Notes: a model not told the origin generated them from the letters alone. Positions 52,975-64,000 are shown, counted from the stretch's first letter. The stretch is DNA of 64,000 nt from Allodiplogaster sudhausi (GCA_945643635.1 CALZFC010000356.1:194501-258500); one strand, 5' to 3'. Numbers and translations are program-made.

Positions 52975-53620
52975 TTGATGCAGAAACAAACAATATGGCT
53001 TTACCATTCATGTGTCCAATCCAAATACGAATATCAAGCACGAGTAGGCTGCCGATAAAGTCGAATTCGCCTTGTTTATGAAGGCAGTGACCTGAAACAG
53101 TTATCAAATTTTCATGCAAACACATGGCTTTTTAATGTAATAACATGCACATTCGCAACGAATCTAGGAGAATTGTTTCTCTAACGCAAAGGGAGTCTTT
53201 GATAGAGCGTCCAGCAGTGAGGCCGCCTGGCCATCGAAAAAAATCAATTATTCCCTCTCTCTCTCACCCTCCATCTATCTCTATTTGTTCTTCTGTGTTT
53301 CTTCATTCATTCCCTCTTTTCACAGCAGGGTCACACTCTATATTTCCTGTGCAGATTCTTTTCTCTCTCTAGTCTCTCTCTCCACTCTAATCTCTCACAT
53401 ATCTCTGCATCTCTCATTGCTCTCTGTGCCTATTGTCCATCTTTCTCTTTTCTTTTTTCCACGCCGACTTGTGTTCGGCCATAAAACTAGGTCTAGAGAC
53501 GAGGAAAAGGGAAAAGTCTCTCTCTCTCTCTCTCTCGCCCTCTCTCTCAATTATTCCTCAAACCTTTCTCGGCACTTCCCGCTAAAATATCTTTCTCTCT
53601 CTCTCTAGACTCTCCCCTCA
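52975..53620 (+). repeat. Repeat family B, plus-strand copy
   Basis: Block ttgtttatgaaggcagtgacctgaaacagttatcaaa (53074), then a shared block around 53140-53230, then a CT-rich arm and acttgtgttcggccat (53467). Shares this order with 59950-60480 and 62160-62740. Confidence 0.7.
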
Positions 53621-53639
53621 TCTGATCTCTCCGTTTCCA

Positions 53640-54980
53640 TTATTGTTTTTTCTTCTTCTTTGTTTAACGAATATGTATGCACATGCAAAAATGTAGGCTA
53701 AACAAAGAAAAGGTTAGGCAGCAAATTGAATGATGAGCTAAGGGAAGATCGTCCAGATTGTTAGATAGAGCGAGCGAAGTATTCTGTATAATATATTACA
53801 GAAGGGTCGCATCGTAACTGAATTTTCCAATATTTAGTACAGAAAAGAAACTAAATGTTTGCGGACACATTTTATTTACTTATATTAATGCCTTTATAGA
53901 AAAAGTCAAATGAACTTAAACAGAGCAAAATTTGTATGCATGTAGGTTAAAATCGACCGGAGATTCGATGAGGGTCAGGTTTTCTGACAATGGGTTTTTT
54001 TCTCTGGTTGTTTTCTCCGATAGAATGGAATGTGATTTACAATAACAATTATGTTGATTGTGAGAGGTGATCTTGACTACGGTCTACTATCTTCTGTATG
54101 AAGCGTCTCTTGTGTAGTTTGCAAGGTCTCCCGTTACTCGCAAGTTTGCTGCGGAAGAAGAGCTCTCTCTGCTTCTTCACAATGACTTCCCTTCTCCTTC
54201 TCTGGGTCGAGTCCTAGTTTATCTTGTCTAGTTAAGTCGATAATCGTTGTCCGCGTTCCTCTCTTCGTCAAATCCAGCTCATCTATCGGAAAGGCCTTGA
54301 AGGTGCTCAAGACTATCACCGAAAAGAGTCTCAATGAGTTCAGCTATTCATGTGCATCGATGAGAACAATACAATACATGTATGCAAGGCTGTTCCGTAG
54401 GGGATATGAGCGAGAATTTGAAGAAGAATAAGTGGGGAAAAGCCGTAATTATGGCCACCCTTAGTGCTTCTCTTGTCATATAGAGAATGGTGGGCTCAAT
54501 GAGTCAAACATTTCGTGTTTCTCAGGAATTCAACAATTCAGTGTAGATGGGAGATGAAGATGTCCCGGGGTATGAGCCAGAGCAGGCAAAAGTACAGCTT
54601 TCAAAAAGGCGCAGTGCTCAGAAGCGCAGTTCTTGCATTTGTGCATGAATGACGTTGATTTTTTTACCATATAAATTGTTTACACCCATTAAAGGAGCCC
54701 TTCTTGAATGGTTTTATGGATGTGGATCTACTCGCAACTGTCTAAAACACACTTCTGGAAAAAAAATTTTTTTGTCCACATGTTATAAAGTGGCACGGCC
54801 ATATTTTTTTTTTACTGTTGCTGTCAGCCACCTTCCAATTTGATACGCTCTCTAACCGGCAGAAGAACCAAATATTTTAGGGCGCGTTTAAAATACCAGT
54901 AATTTACTACTGTAGAATCATTCAGTTCATTATTCTTTAGGTGATGGATAATTAATTTGCCAGAAAAGCTTGCTCTCTAC
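53640..54980. other. Mostly non-coding; one weak minus-strand frame at 54134-54334
   Basis: AT-rich. On the minus strand around 54.1-54.33 kb two frames are open, one with DELDLTKRGTRTTIIDLTRQ, the other with VIVKKQRELFFRSKLA before a GTAACG. Both are too short to choose. Confidence 0.3.
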
Positions 54981-55195
54981 AAAACAAGTTTTCCAGTGTG
55001 AACAGTACAATACATGCATGTATGTAAGGTTGTTCGGCAGGAGACATGATCAAGAATTTGCAGAAGAATAGAGTTGGAAAGATGTAATAATGGCCACAGT
55101 TGCCACTACTTTTGTTATATAGAGAAGAGCAATTAGAGCCACATGGGTTACAATTTCGTGTTCCTCAGGAATCCAACAATTCCGCGTAAGCTGGT
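54360..55195 (+). repeat. Direct duplication of about 190 bp
   Basis: 54365-54550 and 55000-55190 share aacaatacaat/acagtacaat, gaatttgaagaagaataa/gaatttgcagaagaatag and atttcgtgtt.ctcaggaat.caacaatt. Confidence 0.75.
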
Positions 55196-55199
55196 CAGC

Positions 55200-56380
55200 T
55201 ACTGCAGCTGATTTATTCAATACTTCGTTCCTTTAACTTTGTCAATAAAAGCATTTTGCTACAATTCGCACATTTCTATTTAGGAATATCCTTGCAAACA
55301 AAATATCTAATGAAATTTATGTGAATGATAAACAGAAAAGACATAATACCATGAAATAACATGCTCCGTCATGCTGACATTCTGTTCTTCAATCCGTGCA
55401 TCATGAAGACCACCTCGAGGAAGCCAGCCAAATGTCGTATTAAAGTTTAGAACAACGTTGTTGAAGCTAAGCTATTGAATCCTAATAGAAACATCCGTGC
55501 TACAAATTGGATTCTTTCATTTAGTAGGTTTTTCGCGAGTATTTCTCGCTCGCTGCCTTTCGCTCTTTCTCTCACTATTTCTCTCATCCCCTCTTCCTCG
55601 ATTGAAAGATCGCGCGCATATAGCCAGAGCCTTTTACATGCGTGAAGATGGGAGGAAAAGATTTCTTATGGTTAGACCAAAAGTTCACTGCTCCTCTCTT
55701 TCTCTAGCATATTCCCAGTGTCCCTCTCTCTTCGTATCTTTCACCACTTTCGCTTATCATTCTCCTTTATCACTTTGCCAGTCCTTTTCTGGTCCCTTTC
55801 TTTCCGGCAATGAATCTCTGTTCAAATGTTTTCTAATATCGCCCTTGTGAATCTTCACATTTGCTCAATTAAATATTATACTCAATTTAGGCTTACACTT
55901 TTTTCAATGAATTTTTTTCAATTTTTTTCAACGATAGGAGTATTTTGATTATTTTCTTGAACTGTGCAAACTTTATGAACTATCAACAAGTAAGTTATTT
56001 ATTCAAAATATTGACAGACGGGTCGAATAAGAAACTGACATGCTTGTGTTGTACTGGCAATAAAAAAACCTTTTAAATAAATCGAAAAAAAAACATTCTG
56101 TATTTTAGCTGAACTCTCCTTCCTCTATTACACAAATATACGTCCTCCTTAGTTCCATCCCTTCCGTTTAACACTGTGTCACTAGAGCAGACTTAAGGTT
56201 TCCTTAATTTATTCTTCAATTCTCTTCTCATATTGACATTTTCAAAAGTAGAAAAAATTATACATAAAGTTCTTAAGAATTACACCAGAATGAATAATGG
56301 TGCATAATGTTTTTTAAGATAAAGTAATAGCTCCATCCGTCATCTTGAAAAAAGTAACTGGGAGGGGGGGGGGAAAAAAA
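55200..56380. other. No gene seen
   Basis: AT-rich with a CT-rich stretch at 55540-55760 (family B-like). The 117-codon frame over it is Ser/Leu/Phe low complexity. Confidence 0.5.
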
Positions 56381-56387
56381 GAAAAAA

Positions 56388-57666
56388 GACATCTCCGCTT
56401 TCATATCTTCCCGTCGGGTCCAAGGTCTCGGCCAGCCCGGCCCAATCCATTTCCGGGCCCTAGAATTTTGGGCCCAGCCCGTGGGCCCGTTTGAGCCCGA
56501 TTTTCAAAAAATTCTGCGAAAAAAAAGTCCGACGAGTTACAAATTGTTTTAAAATTCAGAATTTTTTCATGTTCATGTTCGTGCTATGAACATTCATTTT
56601 AATGTATAGAAGAAAGAGTTTTAGGGGAAAAATGAACAAATTAAGGAAGTTTTGCACTTTACAAGGCCACCAATCGTCCTGACAGGACGGCATTGTGTGC
56701 ATATCGGGCCCAATCGGGCCTGCGGGCCGGCCCAACATTTTATGAGCCCGGCCCGGAGTGCGAATGTATGTAGTTTCCCCTGGAAGAGAAAGAGTGAGAA
56801 AGAAAGAAAGAAAGAGAGAGAGATGAGAAAGAGAGAGAGAAAGAGAAAAAAGACATCTCCGCTTTCATATCTTCCCGTCGGGTCCAAGGTCTCGGCCAGC
56901 CCGGCCCAATCCATTTCCGGGCCCTAGAATTTTGGGCCCAGCCCGTGGGCCCGTTTGAGCCCGATTTTCAAAAAATTCTGCGAAAAAAAAGTCCGACGAG
57001 TTACAAATTGTTTTAAAATTCAGAATTTTTTCATGTTCATGTTCGTGCTATGAACATTCATTTTAATGTATAGAAGAAAGAGTTTTAGGGGAAAAATGAA
57101 CAAATTAAGGAAGTTTTGCACTTTACAAGGCCACCAATCGTCCTGACAGGACGGCATTGTGTGCATATCGGGCCCAATCGGGCCTGCGGGCCGGCCCAAC
57201 ATTTTATGAGCCCGGCCCGGAGTGCGAATGTATGTAGTTTCCCCTGGAAGAGAAAGAGTGAGAAAGAAAGAAAGAAAGAGAGAGAGATGAGAAAGAGAGA
57301 GAGAAAGAGAAAAAAGACATCTCCGCTTTCATATCTTCCCGTCGGGTCCAAGGTCTCGGCCAGCCCGGCCCAATCCATTTCCGGGCCCTAGAATTTTGGG
57401 CCCAGCCCGTGGGCCCGTTTGAGCCCGATTTTCAAAAAATTCTGCGAAAAAAAAGTCCGACGAGTTACAAATTGTTTTAAAATTCAGAATTTTTTCATGT
57501 TCATGTTCGTGCTATGAACATTCATTTTAATGTATAGAAGAAAGAGTTTTAGGGGAAAAATGAACAAATTAAGGAAGTTTTGCACTTTACAAGGCCACCA
57601 ATCGTCCTGACAGGACGGCATTGTGTGCATATCGGGCCCAATCGGGCCTGCGGGCCGGCCCAACAT
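56388..57666. repeat. 464-bp tandem array, 2.75 copies
   Basis: Copies start at 56388, 56852 and 57316 (gacatctccgctttcatatc). They appear identical. The third breaks off at about 57666 (cccaacattt). Each unit contains hAT-terminus-like GGGCCC sequence (gggcccgtttgagcccgattttc, also found at 38665-38690) and a GA-rich block. Confidence 0.95.
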
Positions 57667-57900
57667 TTCCTCGGGACAGCGGAATCTTCCGGAGACGGCG
57701 CTGCCCGTCGGGTTCTACCCCCGGCACAGCAGACAACCGCTGCACCGAGGGGAGGCCTGCATCGGCGACACAGACCTGCCGCAGCGCAATTTCTAACAGT
57801 GTCTTCTTGCGAACGCAACCTAGATCTGGCGGGGCTAACCCATTTTGCCAAAAAATTATTGAGCACTCCATCGTTCATTATTGACATGAGTGAGTATGCC
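57667..57900 (+). CDS. GC-rich open block after the array, frame uncertain
   Basis: All three plus frames are open for 40 or more codons. One (NLPETALPVGFYPRHSRQPL, then EACIGDTDLPQRNF) looks most protein-like; another has three Cys. Sharp GC contrast with flanks suggests a transferred or captured segment. Confidence 0.3.
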
Positions 57901-58202
57901 TAGGATCTCTGCGTCTTTCTTTCCTTTCATTTTCCTTTTCTCATTTTTTTCTTTTTTATCTCTTCCATGCTCATATTAGATTTTTCTATTCTATTTTTAT
58001 GTTTCACATAAAATATTGCAGCGTTCATTATTTGACATTCCAAGTATGCAGTATGCATAAGATCTCTTCGTCTTTCTATCCCTATCCATCATTTTACTTT
58101 TTCTAGCTTCTTTCGCAGTTTTTATTATTTCTTTCATGATGATATTACATTTTCATTTTCAACCTTTAGGTTTAATGTTCAATATGACTACCGTGAAGAT
58201 CA

Positions 58203-58322
58203 ATGAGTAAGATCCTCTACGAACATAAAAAACAGCGTCGACCGGTTGCACTCTGGCTTGCCCGCCGAGGCTATGACATCCATCATCACCACAAAGAGCG
58301 GTCTCTCGCTCTACAATTATAG
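58203..58322 (+). CDS. 39-codon basic frame, uncertain
   Basis: MSKILYEHKKQRRPVALWLA, then RRGYDIHHHHKERS... to TAG. An alternative frame is also open. Upstream of the five-exon gene. Confidence 0.2.
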   Translation: MSKILYEHKKQRRPVALWLARRGYDIHHHHKERSLALQL

Positions 58323-58427
58323 ATATCTCCTTTAAATCAATCCCGTCCCGTGTTAATGTGTGTACATAATAACGATCGGAACATAGCAAGTTTATATAAC
58401 AGCATGATAATGTAATTATGCGAGTGC

Positions 58428-59180
58428 ATGGGAAATCATTTGTCCTTCTTCCATGCCTTCGATGCCAACTGCTTCTCCAAGCGGAATGCCTACTCCAGGA
58501 GGTTGCATGTGTCTGAATTAATCAGAAGGAAATAAAATAAAATAAAACAAGTAAACAGCGTCACAAATATCGTCATTTTTATGTTAAACATTAGAAACCA
58601 GATCTTACGTATTATCGATCCTGGCTCGCCGACGCATTGCTCCGATTTGTGATACTTTTGGCTGCTTCTGCCTCTTCGTCCGGATCGTTAGTCGTCATTT
58701 AAATAAAAATTATTTTTGTAGACCTGCAAAGGACAGTTGTATAGTTCATCAACTAGCATTTTTTTTTTTGAAAGAGTCACAACCTTTGATCCTCGCATCC
58801 TTGTACATCCTCGCATGCCACCGCTGACTGTTGACGGTAAGTACTGAAAAAGTTCAAATCCAGGGACTAATTTAAAATATTTCCTGTCCAATTATGAAAG
58901 GAGTTGTTATTTAGTAATATTAAAATTCTAACCTTTCCGTTTGTAGTCTATTGTTTTATTTCCAGTGGAAACCAACAGCCGAGGAGAGAACATGCAAGGA
59001 TTGCATTCTGATACCTACATAATGAAAAGATATTTGCAAGGTAGTATTCCAGTGAAGATCTTAAATATTCAACATGCTTTAATATGAAGCCTTGAGATCT
59101 GTATACTTTTTTTTCTAGATTTTGACGCTATGGCTATTTTTGCGCCGAACAATAACGTGAATTTACACACTATATTCTAA
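58428..59180 (+). CDS. Five-exon protein, 136 aa, function unknown
   Basis: Exons 58428-58501, 58602-58686, 58722-58836, 58966-59040, 59119-59180. Every intron is GT-AG and the phases agree (2, 0, 1, 1), which is hard to get by chance. Starts MGNHLSFFHAFDANCFSKRN, so an N-myristoylation signal (MGN) is possible. Exon 2 has a Cys-rich hydrophobic part (ICDTFGCFCLFV). Exon 3 ends TTFDPRILVHPRMPPLTVD. The C-terminus is DFDAMAIFAPNNNVNLHTIF. The start is the first ATG in frame. Introns are 35-129 bp. I do not recognise the family. The exon 2/3 intron (35 bp) is very short; if it is not an intron, the model changes there. Confidence 0.65.
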
Positions 59181-59395
59181 ATGTAAATTATTTCTAAATA
59201 AATTTACATTAGCATATTTATACAATAAGTTGAGAATAAAGAGGGTAGTGGCATTAATCGCTGAATCAGAGGCACTTTCTACTCTGCTTCCCTGGTTTGT
59301 ATCTCTCTCTATGAACCCTTTGTCTGTTTGCGACACGTGGAAGAAGAGTTTGAGCCGGAGAAAGAAAAGGCAACCGCCAACATGCTGATCAAACC

Positions 59396-59677
59396 ATGCG
59401 CGGAAAGCCATCCATTTTCAAAGCCGCTTTTCTCTCCGGACCAGTCCAATCTCTGTGTACTTTAGCGACATCTCTCAGAATGAACAAAACATACCTCGAA
59501 GGTGTTTCGGATCCATGCAATGTCTTCGATACCAGCATAACTCATATTAAAATGATTCGTTGGCACTCTGCATCTAAAGATAACGGCAAGACCTCGCAGC
59601 CAAAGAAGGCAGGATCGGATCATTTCATGAAAATAGAACAGGGAGAAAAGTACCCACGTCCACGTCCTCATGGTTAG
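59396..59677 (+). CDS. 93-codon frame, uncertain
   Basis: MRGKPSIFKAAFLSGPVQSL..., Lys/Ser-rich C-terminus ending RPRPHG. Open, without splice support. Confidence 0.25.
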   Translation: MRGKPSIFKAAFLSGPVQSLCTLATSLRMNKTYLEGVSDPCNVFDTSITHIKMIRWHSASKDNGKTSQPKKAGSDHFMKIEQGEKYPRPRPHG

Positions 59678-59898
59678 TCGTCATATTCGCCCGGTGAGTG
59701 GATGTTATCTGTAAAACAGAAGAGAAGCGAGCGTATGTACATATGTATATAATAGGAATTACTGAGGATTGTCAAAATTAGGGTGCTTTAGCGAAGCACA
59801 AGTATTGAGAGTTTCAAAAACTTACTTTTGTTGTGCTTGACTTGTTGAAGACTAAGTTTTCCTTTATTATCGTGAATTACTAACAAAGGCACCAAACA
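59674..59898 (-). CDS. Two-exon C-terminal part of a minus-strand gene
   Basis: Exon about 59898-59826 (LVPLLVIHDNKGKLSLQQVK, then HNK) ends A|GTAAGT. Exon 59708-59674 (TTTTACAG) continues in phase with NIHSPGEYDD and TAA. Upstream exons not found. Overlaps the end of the plus-strand frame 59396-59677. Confidence 0.4.
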
Positions 59899-59949
59899 AA
59901 GAGCACCTTAGCACGGAAAAATTTCCTAAGGCTATCTCAAAATATTTTC

Positions 59950-60480
59950 ATTCTTTGAAGCAGAAACAAACAATATGTCGTCCCATTCTAGTGTCCAAGC
60001 GGAGCCAAACGTAGGCTGGCGATCTGTTCGAATTCACCTTGTTTATGAAGGCAGTGACCAGAAACAGCTGTCAAATGTATGAGCAAAAATATGGTTATTG
60101 ATTGTACGCAACAGTAAACAAATTCACAATATATCTAGGTGAGTAGCTAAAATAAGCACAACCATTCCACTTCGATAGAGAGTATAGCAGTGAGAACTCC
60201 CGCTTTCCTCCTTTCAATGGTTCCATCACACACAGCCGGGCCAAACTCGGCACTTCCCTCACAAACTCCTTTTTCTCTCTATGCTCTCTGTCTCTGGCTC
60301 ATATCTCACATGTCTATTCATCTCTTATTGCTCTCTGAGCCTTTCGTTCATCCGTCTCTCTGCCTCTTTACGCACTCTCTTTTTGCCCGACCCGTGTTTG
60401 GCAATGAACTGGAACCAATACAAGTGGCGAGAGCGAGAAAGAGAGAAAGTGGGCTGACCATGAGAATAGATTTCTTCTTC
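59950..60480 (+). repeat. Repeat family B, plus-strand copy
   Basis: caccttgtttatgaaggcagtgaccagaaacag at 60035, a CT-rich arm, then cccgtgtttggcaatgaactgg near 60390 and a GA tract. Confidence 0.7.
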
Positions 60481-60874
60481 GTTCACTGCAAATGTCCTTG
60501 AGCGGCCTATCGAATTGCTCCCATTTTTTCTCATATTGGCTTACATTGGAACAAATCTGTAAAAGTAAAAAAAATTATCAGAGTGTGTATTTATTTTGTG
60601 TATTTATTTCTTTGATAAATTTGATCACATTACCATAAAGCTAAACAGAAACGAAGAATATGATAAATCTCTTGTACGATCGCACTTACTTGCAGTTGTT
60701 GACGTCTCTGTAGCTTAATTTTAGCCACTTTTATGCATTCCTCTTTTTCCAAAATTGGTTTCTGGGCATTATCACCAATACATCTATTGTTACTCCTGGA
60801 ATTCAGTAAATGTAGTCTTAAAAAAATAAAATTAAATGAAAATTAAACGAATGTACAGTGGGAGAGAGCGAGAG

Positions 60875-60886
60875 AGACCGAAGGAT

Positions 60887-60926
<40 letters not shown>

Positions 60927-61320
60927 CGAAAGCGAGAGAGAGAGGGAGAGAGCGATTCCTATATTTCTCATCAGGTCAGGTGGAGTTAAACACTCGAGTT
61001 CTAGACCCGCCCTTTCTTCGTCCTTTTCATTCGGCTCTCTCCCACTCTCTATCTCTGCTCTCGCTTTCTCGCTCCTTTCTCTCTACCTGTCACAGTCTCT
61101 CTGTCTCTCTCTATGGGTTCTCTCTCACATCTTCATCTACTCTCTCTCTCTCTCTCTCTCCTGCTCACTCTCTCATCGGAAATCTTTCAAATGTCTCTTC
61201 ACTTCGCGTTGCTTAGTGCTTATCGTACACCTTCCTCTGTGCTTCTTTCTGCCCATCTTGTGTTCGGCAATGAATTTGAATAAGTCCAGGTGGAGAGAGC
61301 GAGAAAGAGATAAAGAGATG
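60875..61320. repeat. GA then CT low-complexity, family B-like 3' part
   Basis: (GA)n at 60890-60950, CT-rich arm to about 61190, then cttgtgttcggcaatgaatttgaa (61257), the conserved family B end. Confidence 0.7.
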
Positions 61321-61661
61321 TAGTGTTAATTTGAATAATTCCGATTAAAATACATGGTCATAAAAACTCATTGAAAAGAAGAATGTGCGATGGCACTAAT
61401 TCTAACACGATTTTTTTTATTTGTTATCTCATCGTCATGACATTCACTTCTTTGAGGATAAGTAGGGCGACAAGATTTGGATTCTTCCTGGATTGCCATA
61501 TCGTCGAAGCACATTTCTGGCGAGAGTACATGTCGAAAGTGGACATCTGTGTAATCCTCCCTTTGTGCCCGCGCACTTGTTTATGCATCCTTTGCTCACG
61601 AAAATGATGTATGTACATACATTTTCGCATTGTTGCAACTGGTTGAGAAGTCACGGTCACT

Positions 61662-61955
61662 GTGCCGAGAACGGAGTCTGATGAACTGGAGTACTCGAAG
61701 GCGATGGCAAGGGCAGCCAGCGAGGGGGTGGAGGGTGGTCCTGCGAAGAATGTCGCACGTTCATTGATGAATGCCTTCGTTATCCATCTCAATGAACAGT
61801 TATTCCGTGTGAAGAAGTTCATGATTTCGCTTGCACTGTTTGAAGAGAGTAAGGAGTATGCAGAGGCCCATGATGTATTCGCATTTGAAGAGCTCCTCGG
61901 GCAAATCTGTAAGAAAAATGATAAGATATGCAAAAATTATCAAAAATTATATTAA
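61662..61955 (+). CDS. 97-codon helical protein or last exon, unknown
   Basis: MPRTESDELEYSKAMARAAS..., a Gly-rich turn (GVEGGPAKN), then VARSLMNAFVIHLNEQLFRV and EYAEAHDVFAFEELLGQI. Composition strongly favours coding, mostly alpha-helical, no signal peptide. The minus strand is also open, with a less protein-like product. Family not recognised. Confidence 0.45.
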   Translation: MPRTESDELEYSKAMARAASEGVEGGPAKNVARSLMNAFVIHLNEQLFRVKKFMISLALFEESKEYAEAHDVFAFEELLGQICKKNDKICKNYQKLY

Positions 61956-62159
61956 AGGAGCATGAAAGTCGTTAAGTCCTAACACGAAATGCCGACTCAT
62001 TCAAGTACCGTAATAGTGAGCCGCGCGTTCTTGGCAATTTGCCAAGATCCTTGCCTCGAAACCTTTTCTATTAAAACATGCGTTTGATTTGATTCATTTG
62101 ACTATAATAATTCATTAAAATGACGTCATTAATTGGATCAGACACAAGTTACACTTCTT

Positions 62160-62740
62160 ACTTACCATCATGTGCCCAAGCAGGTACACAAACATCGAGC
62201 CATGTGTATGTAAGCTGGCGGGAAATGCTAACTCGCCTTATGTAAGAAGGCATTAACCTGAAACAGTTGCTTAAAAATAACCTGGCTTTTATCGAACGCC
62301 GTAGTAGATAACATGCAAATTTACAACGCAAAGGTGAGACTCTGATACAGAGCTCAGCAGTAAGCACGCCTGCCTTCCAATACTTCTGGAGAGGAAATTA
62401 AATTGTTGTCTTTCTCACTCTTTCTGTTTCACTCTCTCTTGCTCTTTTTCTCAGTCGTTCTTCAATGTATTCTGCCTTCATTGAGTTCCATCACTCTCAC
62501 CGGGCCACCCTTGGCATTTTTTCTCTGAACCCTCTCCCTCTCTCGCTCTATCTATCTCTCTCAATCTCTATCTCTCTCCAGCCTATGTCTCAGATACCTC
62601 TTCCTCTTGTTGCTGTCTCTACGCGTTACTCATCTTTCTCTCTGCTTCTTTAAACTCTCTCATTCTTGCTCGACTCGTGTTCGGCAATGAATTTGAACGA
62701 ATTCAGGAGGAGAGAGTGAGAAAGAGAAAACGATTAACCT
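62160..62740 (+). repeat. Repeat family B, plus-strand copy
   Basis: gccttatgtaagaaggcattaacctgaaacagttg near 62234, then a CT-rich arm and ctcgtgttcggcaatgaatttgaacg near 62673. Confidence 0.7.
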
Positions 62741-62749
62741 ATATACATG

Positions 62750-63320
62750 CATATACATATAGTAACTTGCAAAAGTGAGGCGATCCTGACTAATTCTAGC
62801 AATCCTTATGGCTCGCTCGCATGTGTATATGACGAGATGATAAAAATTATTTGTTGCCATGACAAGGCTGCTATATATACATATATTATTTAATGCTCAC
62901 CGAAGCAGAAGCGTTTTGAAATAAGGAATGATAGGAGGAATATTAAAGAGGACTTTAGTGGCATGATCACTACATATATACATATATGCTACATACAAAG
63001 TAAAGTAAGAAGGCGTCCAAGAGAAAGTAAAATCGATTCTTATTTTCTTTCGTTTCCTTCCCCAATTGCCACACCGATTTATCATTATCACCGCCTGTCT
63101 CTCCAACAATGTTAATGTATTCTCTTCTGATTCAGCTCTCCTTCTATGAGAGAATATAATGTCTTGTCTTCAAAACTTCTATCAGAATCAATAGAATGCA
63201 TTTAAGGGCGCTAGTCATAGAGCTCCTTCAATGTTGTCTCTTTGTTTCTAAAGTTTTTCATAATTGCTTGTCTCACGAAAAGGCTTAATTACCTAAGTTT
63301 GAGATATGGGATAATGATTT
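62750..63320. other. No gene seen
   Basis: AT-rich sequence with tatacata repeats. Confidence 0.5.
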
Positions 63321-63324
63321 TTGA

Positions 63325-63440
63325 ACTGTTTTAGATCACTGCCTTCATAAACAAGGCGAGTTCTAATTCTGACGTCATCATTCGTGTGACTTGCAATTCG
63401 CTTCTTCTTGGACACATGAATGCTACAACATTACGTTCGT
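63325..63440 (-). repeat. Repeat family B, short minus-strand copy
   Basis: gaactgttttagatcactgccttcataaacaaggcgag at about 63323-63361 is the reverse complement of the family core. Confidence 0.65.
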
Positions 63441-63887
63441 TTCCGCTTCAATTATTTACAGCTTTTTGAGGTTCCCTTAGTCTATTTTACCCCGCTAGGG
63501 TGTTCGCTCCAATTACGTTTTAGTAGCAAGCCTTATTTAGTTATTGGCCAAAATTGAAGTATGTATATTGAATTTAATTAACTAGCATCACGCAAATATC
63601 GAGAGGCATGTCGGGAACAAAAAAAAGTGATGTGAATTTCCTTCAACATAACACGGCACCCAGCAGAGTTCTAAAAAATTTTTTCAATTACATTCGTCTT
63701 ACTCTAATGTACTGCCTAGATGCTTCTTCCCTTTTCCATCTTCATTAATTCTCGTTCATGGATGGTTAGCCACTTCCCCAATGACTGCCACACTATGAGC
63801 TTCGAGCATTTAATAACATTTTGTAAGAATACACGCAATTTGCTTGTACATATGCTCTTACAGAAAGCGAACCAACAATACACTCAT

Positions 63888-64000
63888 GCAGCTGCCAACG
63901 GATTATCACATTCACCTTCACGATCAAGATTAATGAACATGAAGAGTTTGAATCGGTGCCCGTCACATATCCGAGGTTTGTGACCAATGTTAATCGCCAG
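63888..64000 (+). CDS. Exon running off the window, unknown
   Basis: After TCATGCAG a frame stays open to the end: RIITFTFTIKINEHEEFES then VPVTYPRFVTNVNR. Alternating hydrophobic residues suggest beta strands. A MATH-like domain start is conceivable but not shown. Confidence 0.35.

Noticed and set aside
52462..53058. 198-codon open frame, the longest in the window
   Set aside because: It is hydrophobic, lacks motifs and runs into repeat family B; another frame in its first third looks much more like protein.
56556..57666. Repeated 60-, 91- and 97-codon frames
   Set aside because: Exact repeats produced by the 464-bp tandem array; low-complexity and Gly/Pro-rich from GGGCCC sequence.
61424..61933. 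169-codon minus-strand frame
   Set aside because: Antisense to a frame with far better protein composition; Ser-rich and without motifs.

Overview
This is eukaryotic, almost certainly animal, DNA: genes are split by short GT-AG introns, there are long CT/GA and TA microsatellites, eukaryotic DNA transposons and decayed virus-derived fragments, and there are no operons, bacterial genes, rRNAs or tRNAs that I can see. The best hint to the host is a decayed nuclear gene for mitochondrial ATP synthase subunit c (minus strand, 5637-6179), whose GIGNLFGALVIG block resembles invertebrate and especially nematode proteins. A nematode-like invertebrate is my guess, at low confidence.

The dominant feature is a family of about twenty 300-600 bp 'cassettes'. 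Each looks like a gene start: a conserved upstream block, a TATA-like box, a conserved leader with a short upstream reading frame beginning Met-Lys-Gly-Asn, and in several copies a second ATG opening a signal-peptide-like sequence. On the plus strand they lie head to tail at about 13.1, 14.3, 16.0, 17.7, 21.4, 25.1 and 27.0 kb. In mirror image on the minus strand they lie at about 50.4, 49.1, 47.9, 46.6, 43.1, 39.1 and 36.2 kb. Genes and cassettes together form a giant inverted duplication: left arm about 12.5-27.4 kb, right arm about 35.9-51.0 kb, spacer about 8.5 kb. Outer copies lie at 4.3-8.5 and 9.96 kb. Each cassette is followed by small exons, many Cys-rich or Thr-rich, and often by an AATAAA-type signal just before the next cassette. 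I read this as a cluster of small, mostly secreted-protein genes, many now decayed.

Layout. 0-4.3 kb: one four-exon gene (851-1719), then microsatellites. 4.3-8.5 kb: a cassette pair; the plus copy is split by a 2.49 kb TA-flanked inverted-repeat element carrying the ATP synthase c pseudogene. 8.5-12.4 kb: a signal-peptide gene, a 10-cysteine secreted protein (10351-10887) and a GRF-type zinc-finger microprotein. 12.5-27.4 kb: left arm. 27.4-35.9 kb: spacer, with a decayed picorna-like SF3 helicase fragment, a three-exon gene (30519-31110), a two-exon gene (29711-29993), a hAT fragment and several candidate exons. 35.9-51.0 kb: right arm, interrupted by a hAT element, a TTAA-flanked foldback element and a 662 bp hAT-type MITE, all absent from the left arm. 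51-64 kb: a decayed viral-type DExH helicase fragment directly behind a cassette, a second dispersed CT-rich repeat family, a three-copy 464 bp tandem array, a five-exon gene (58428-59180) and an exon cut by the window end.

Most gene models here are short and rest on splice-site and phase agreement read by eye. Confidence values reflect that. Nothing was checked against a database.
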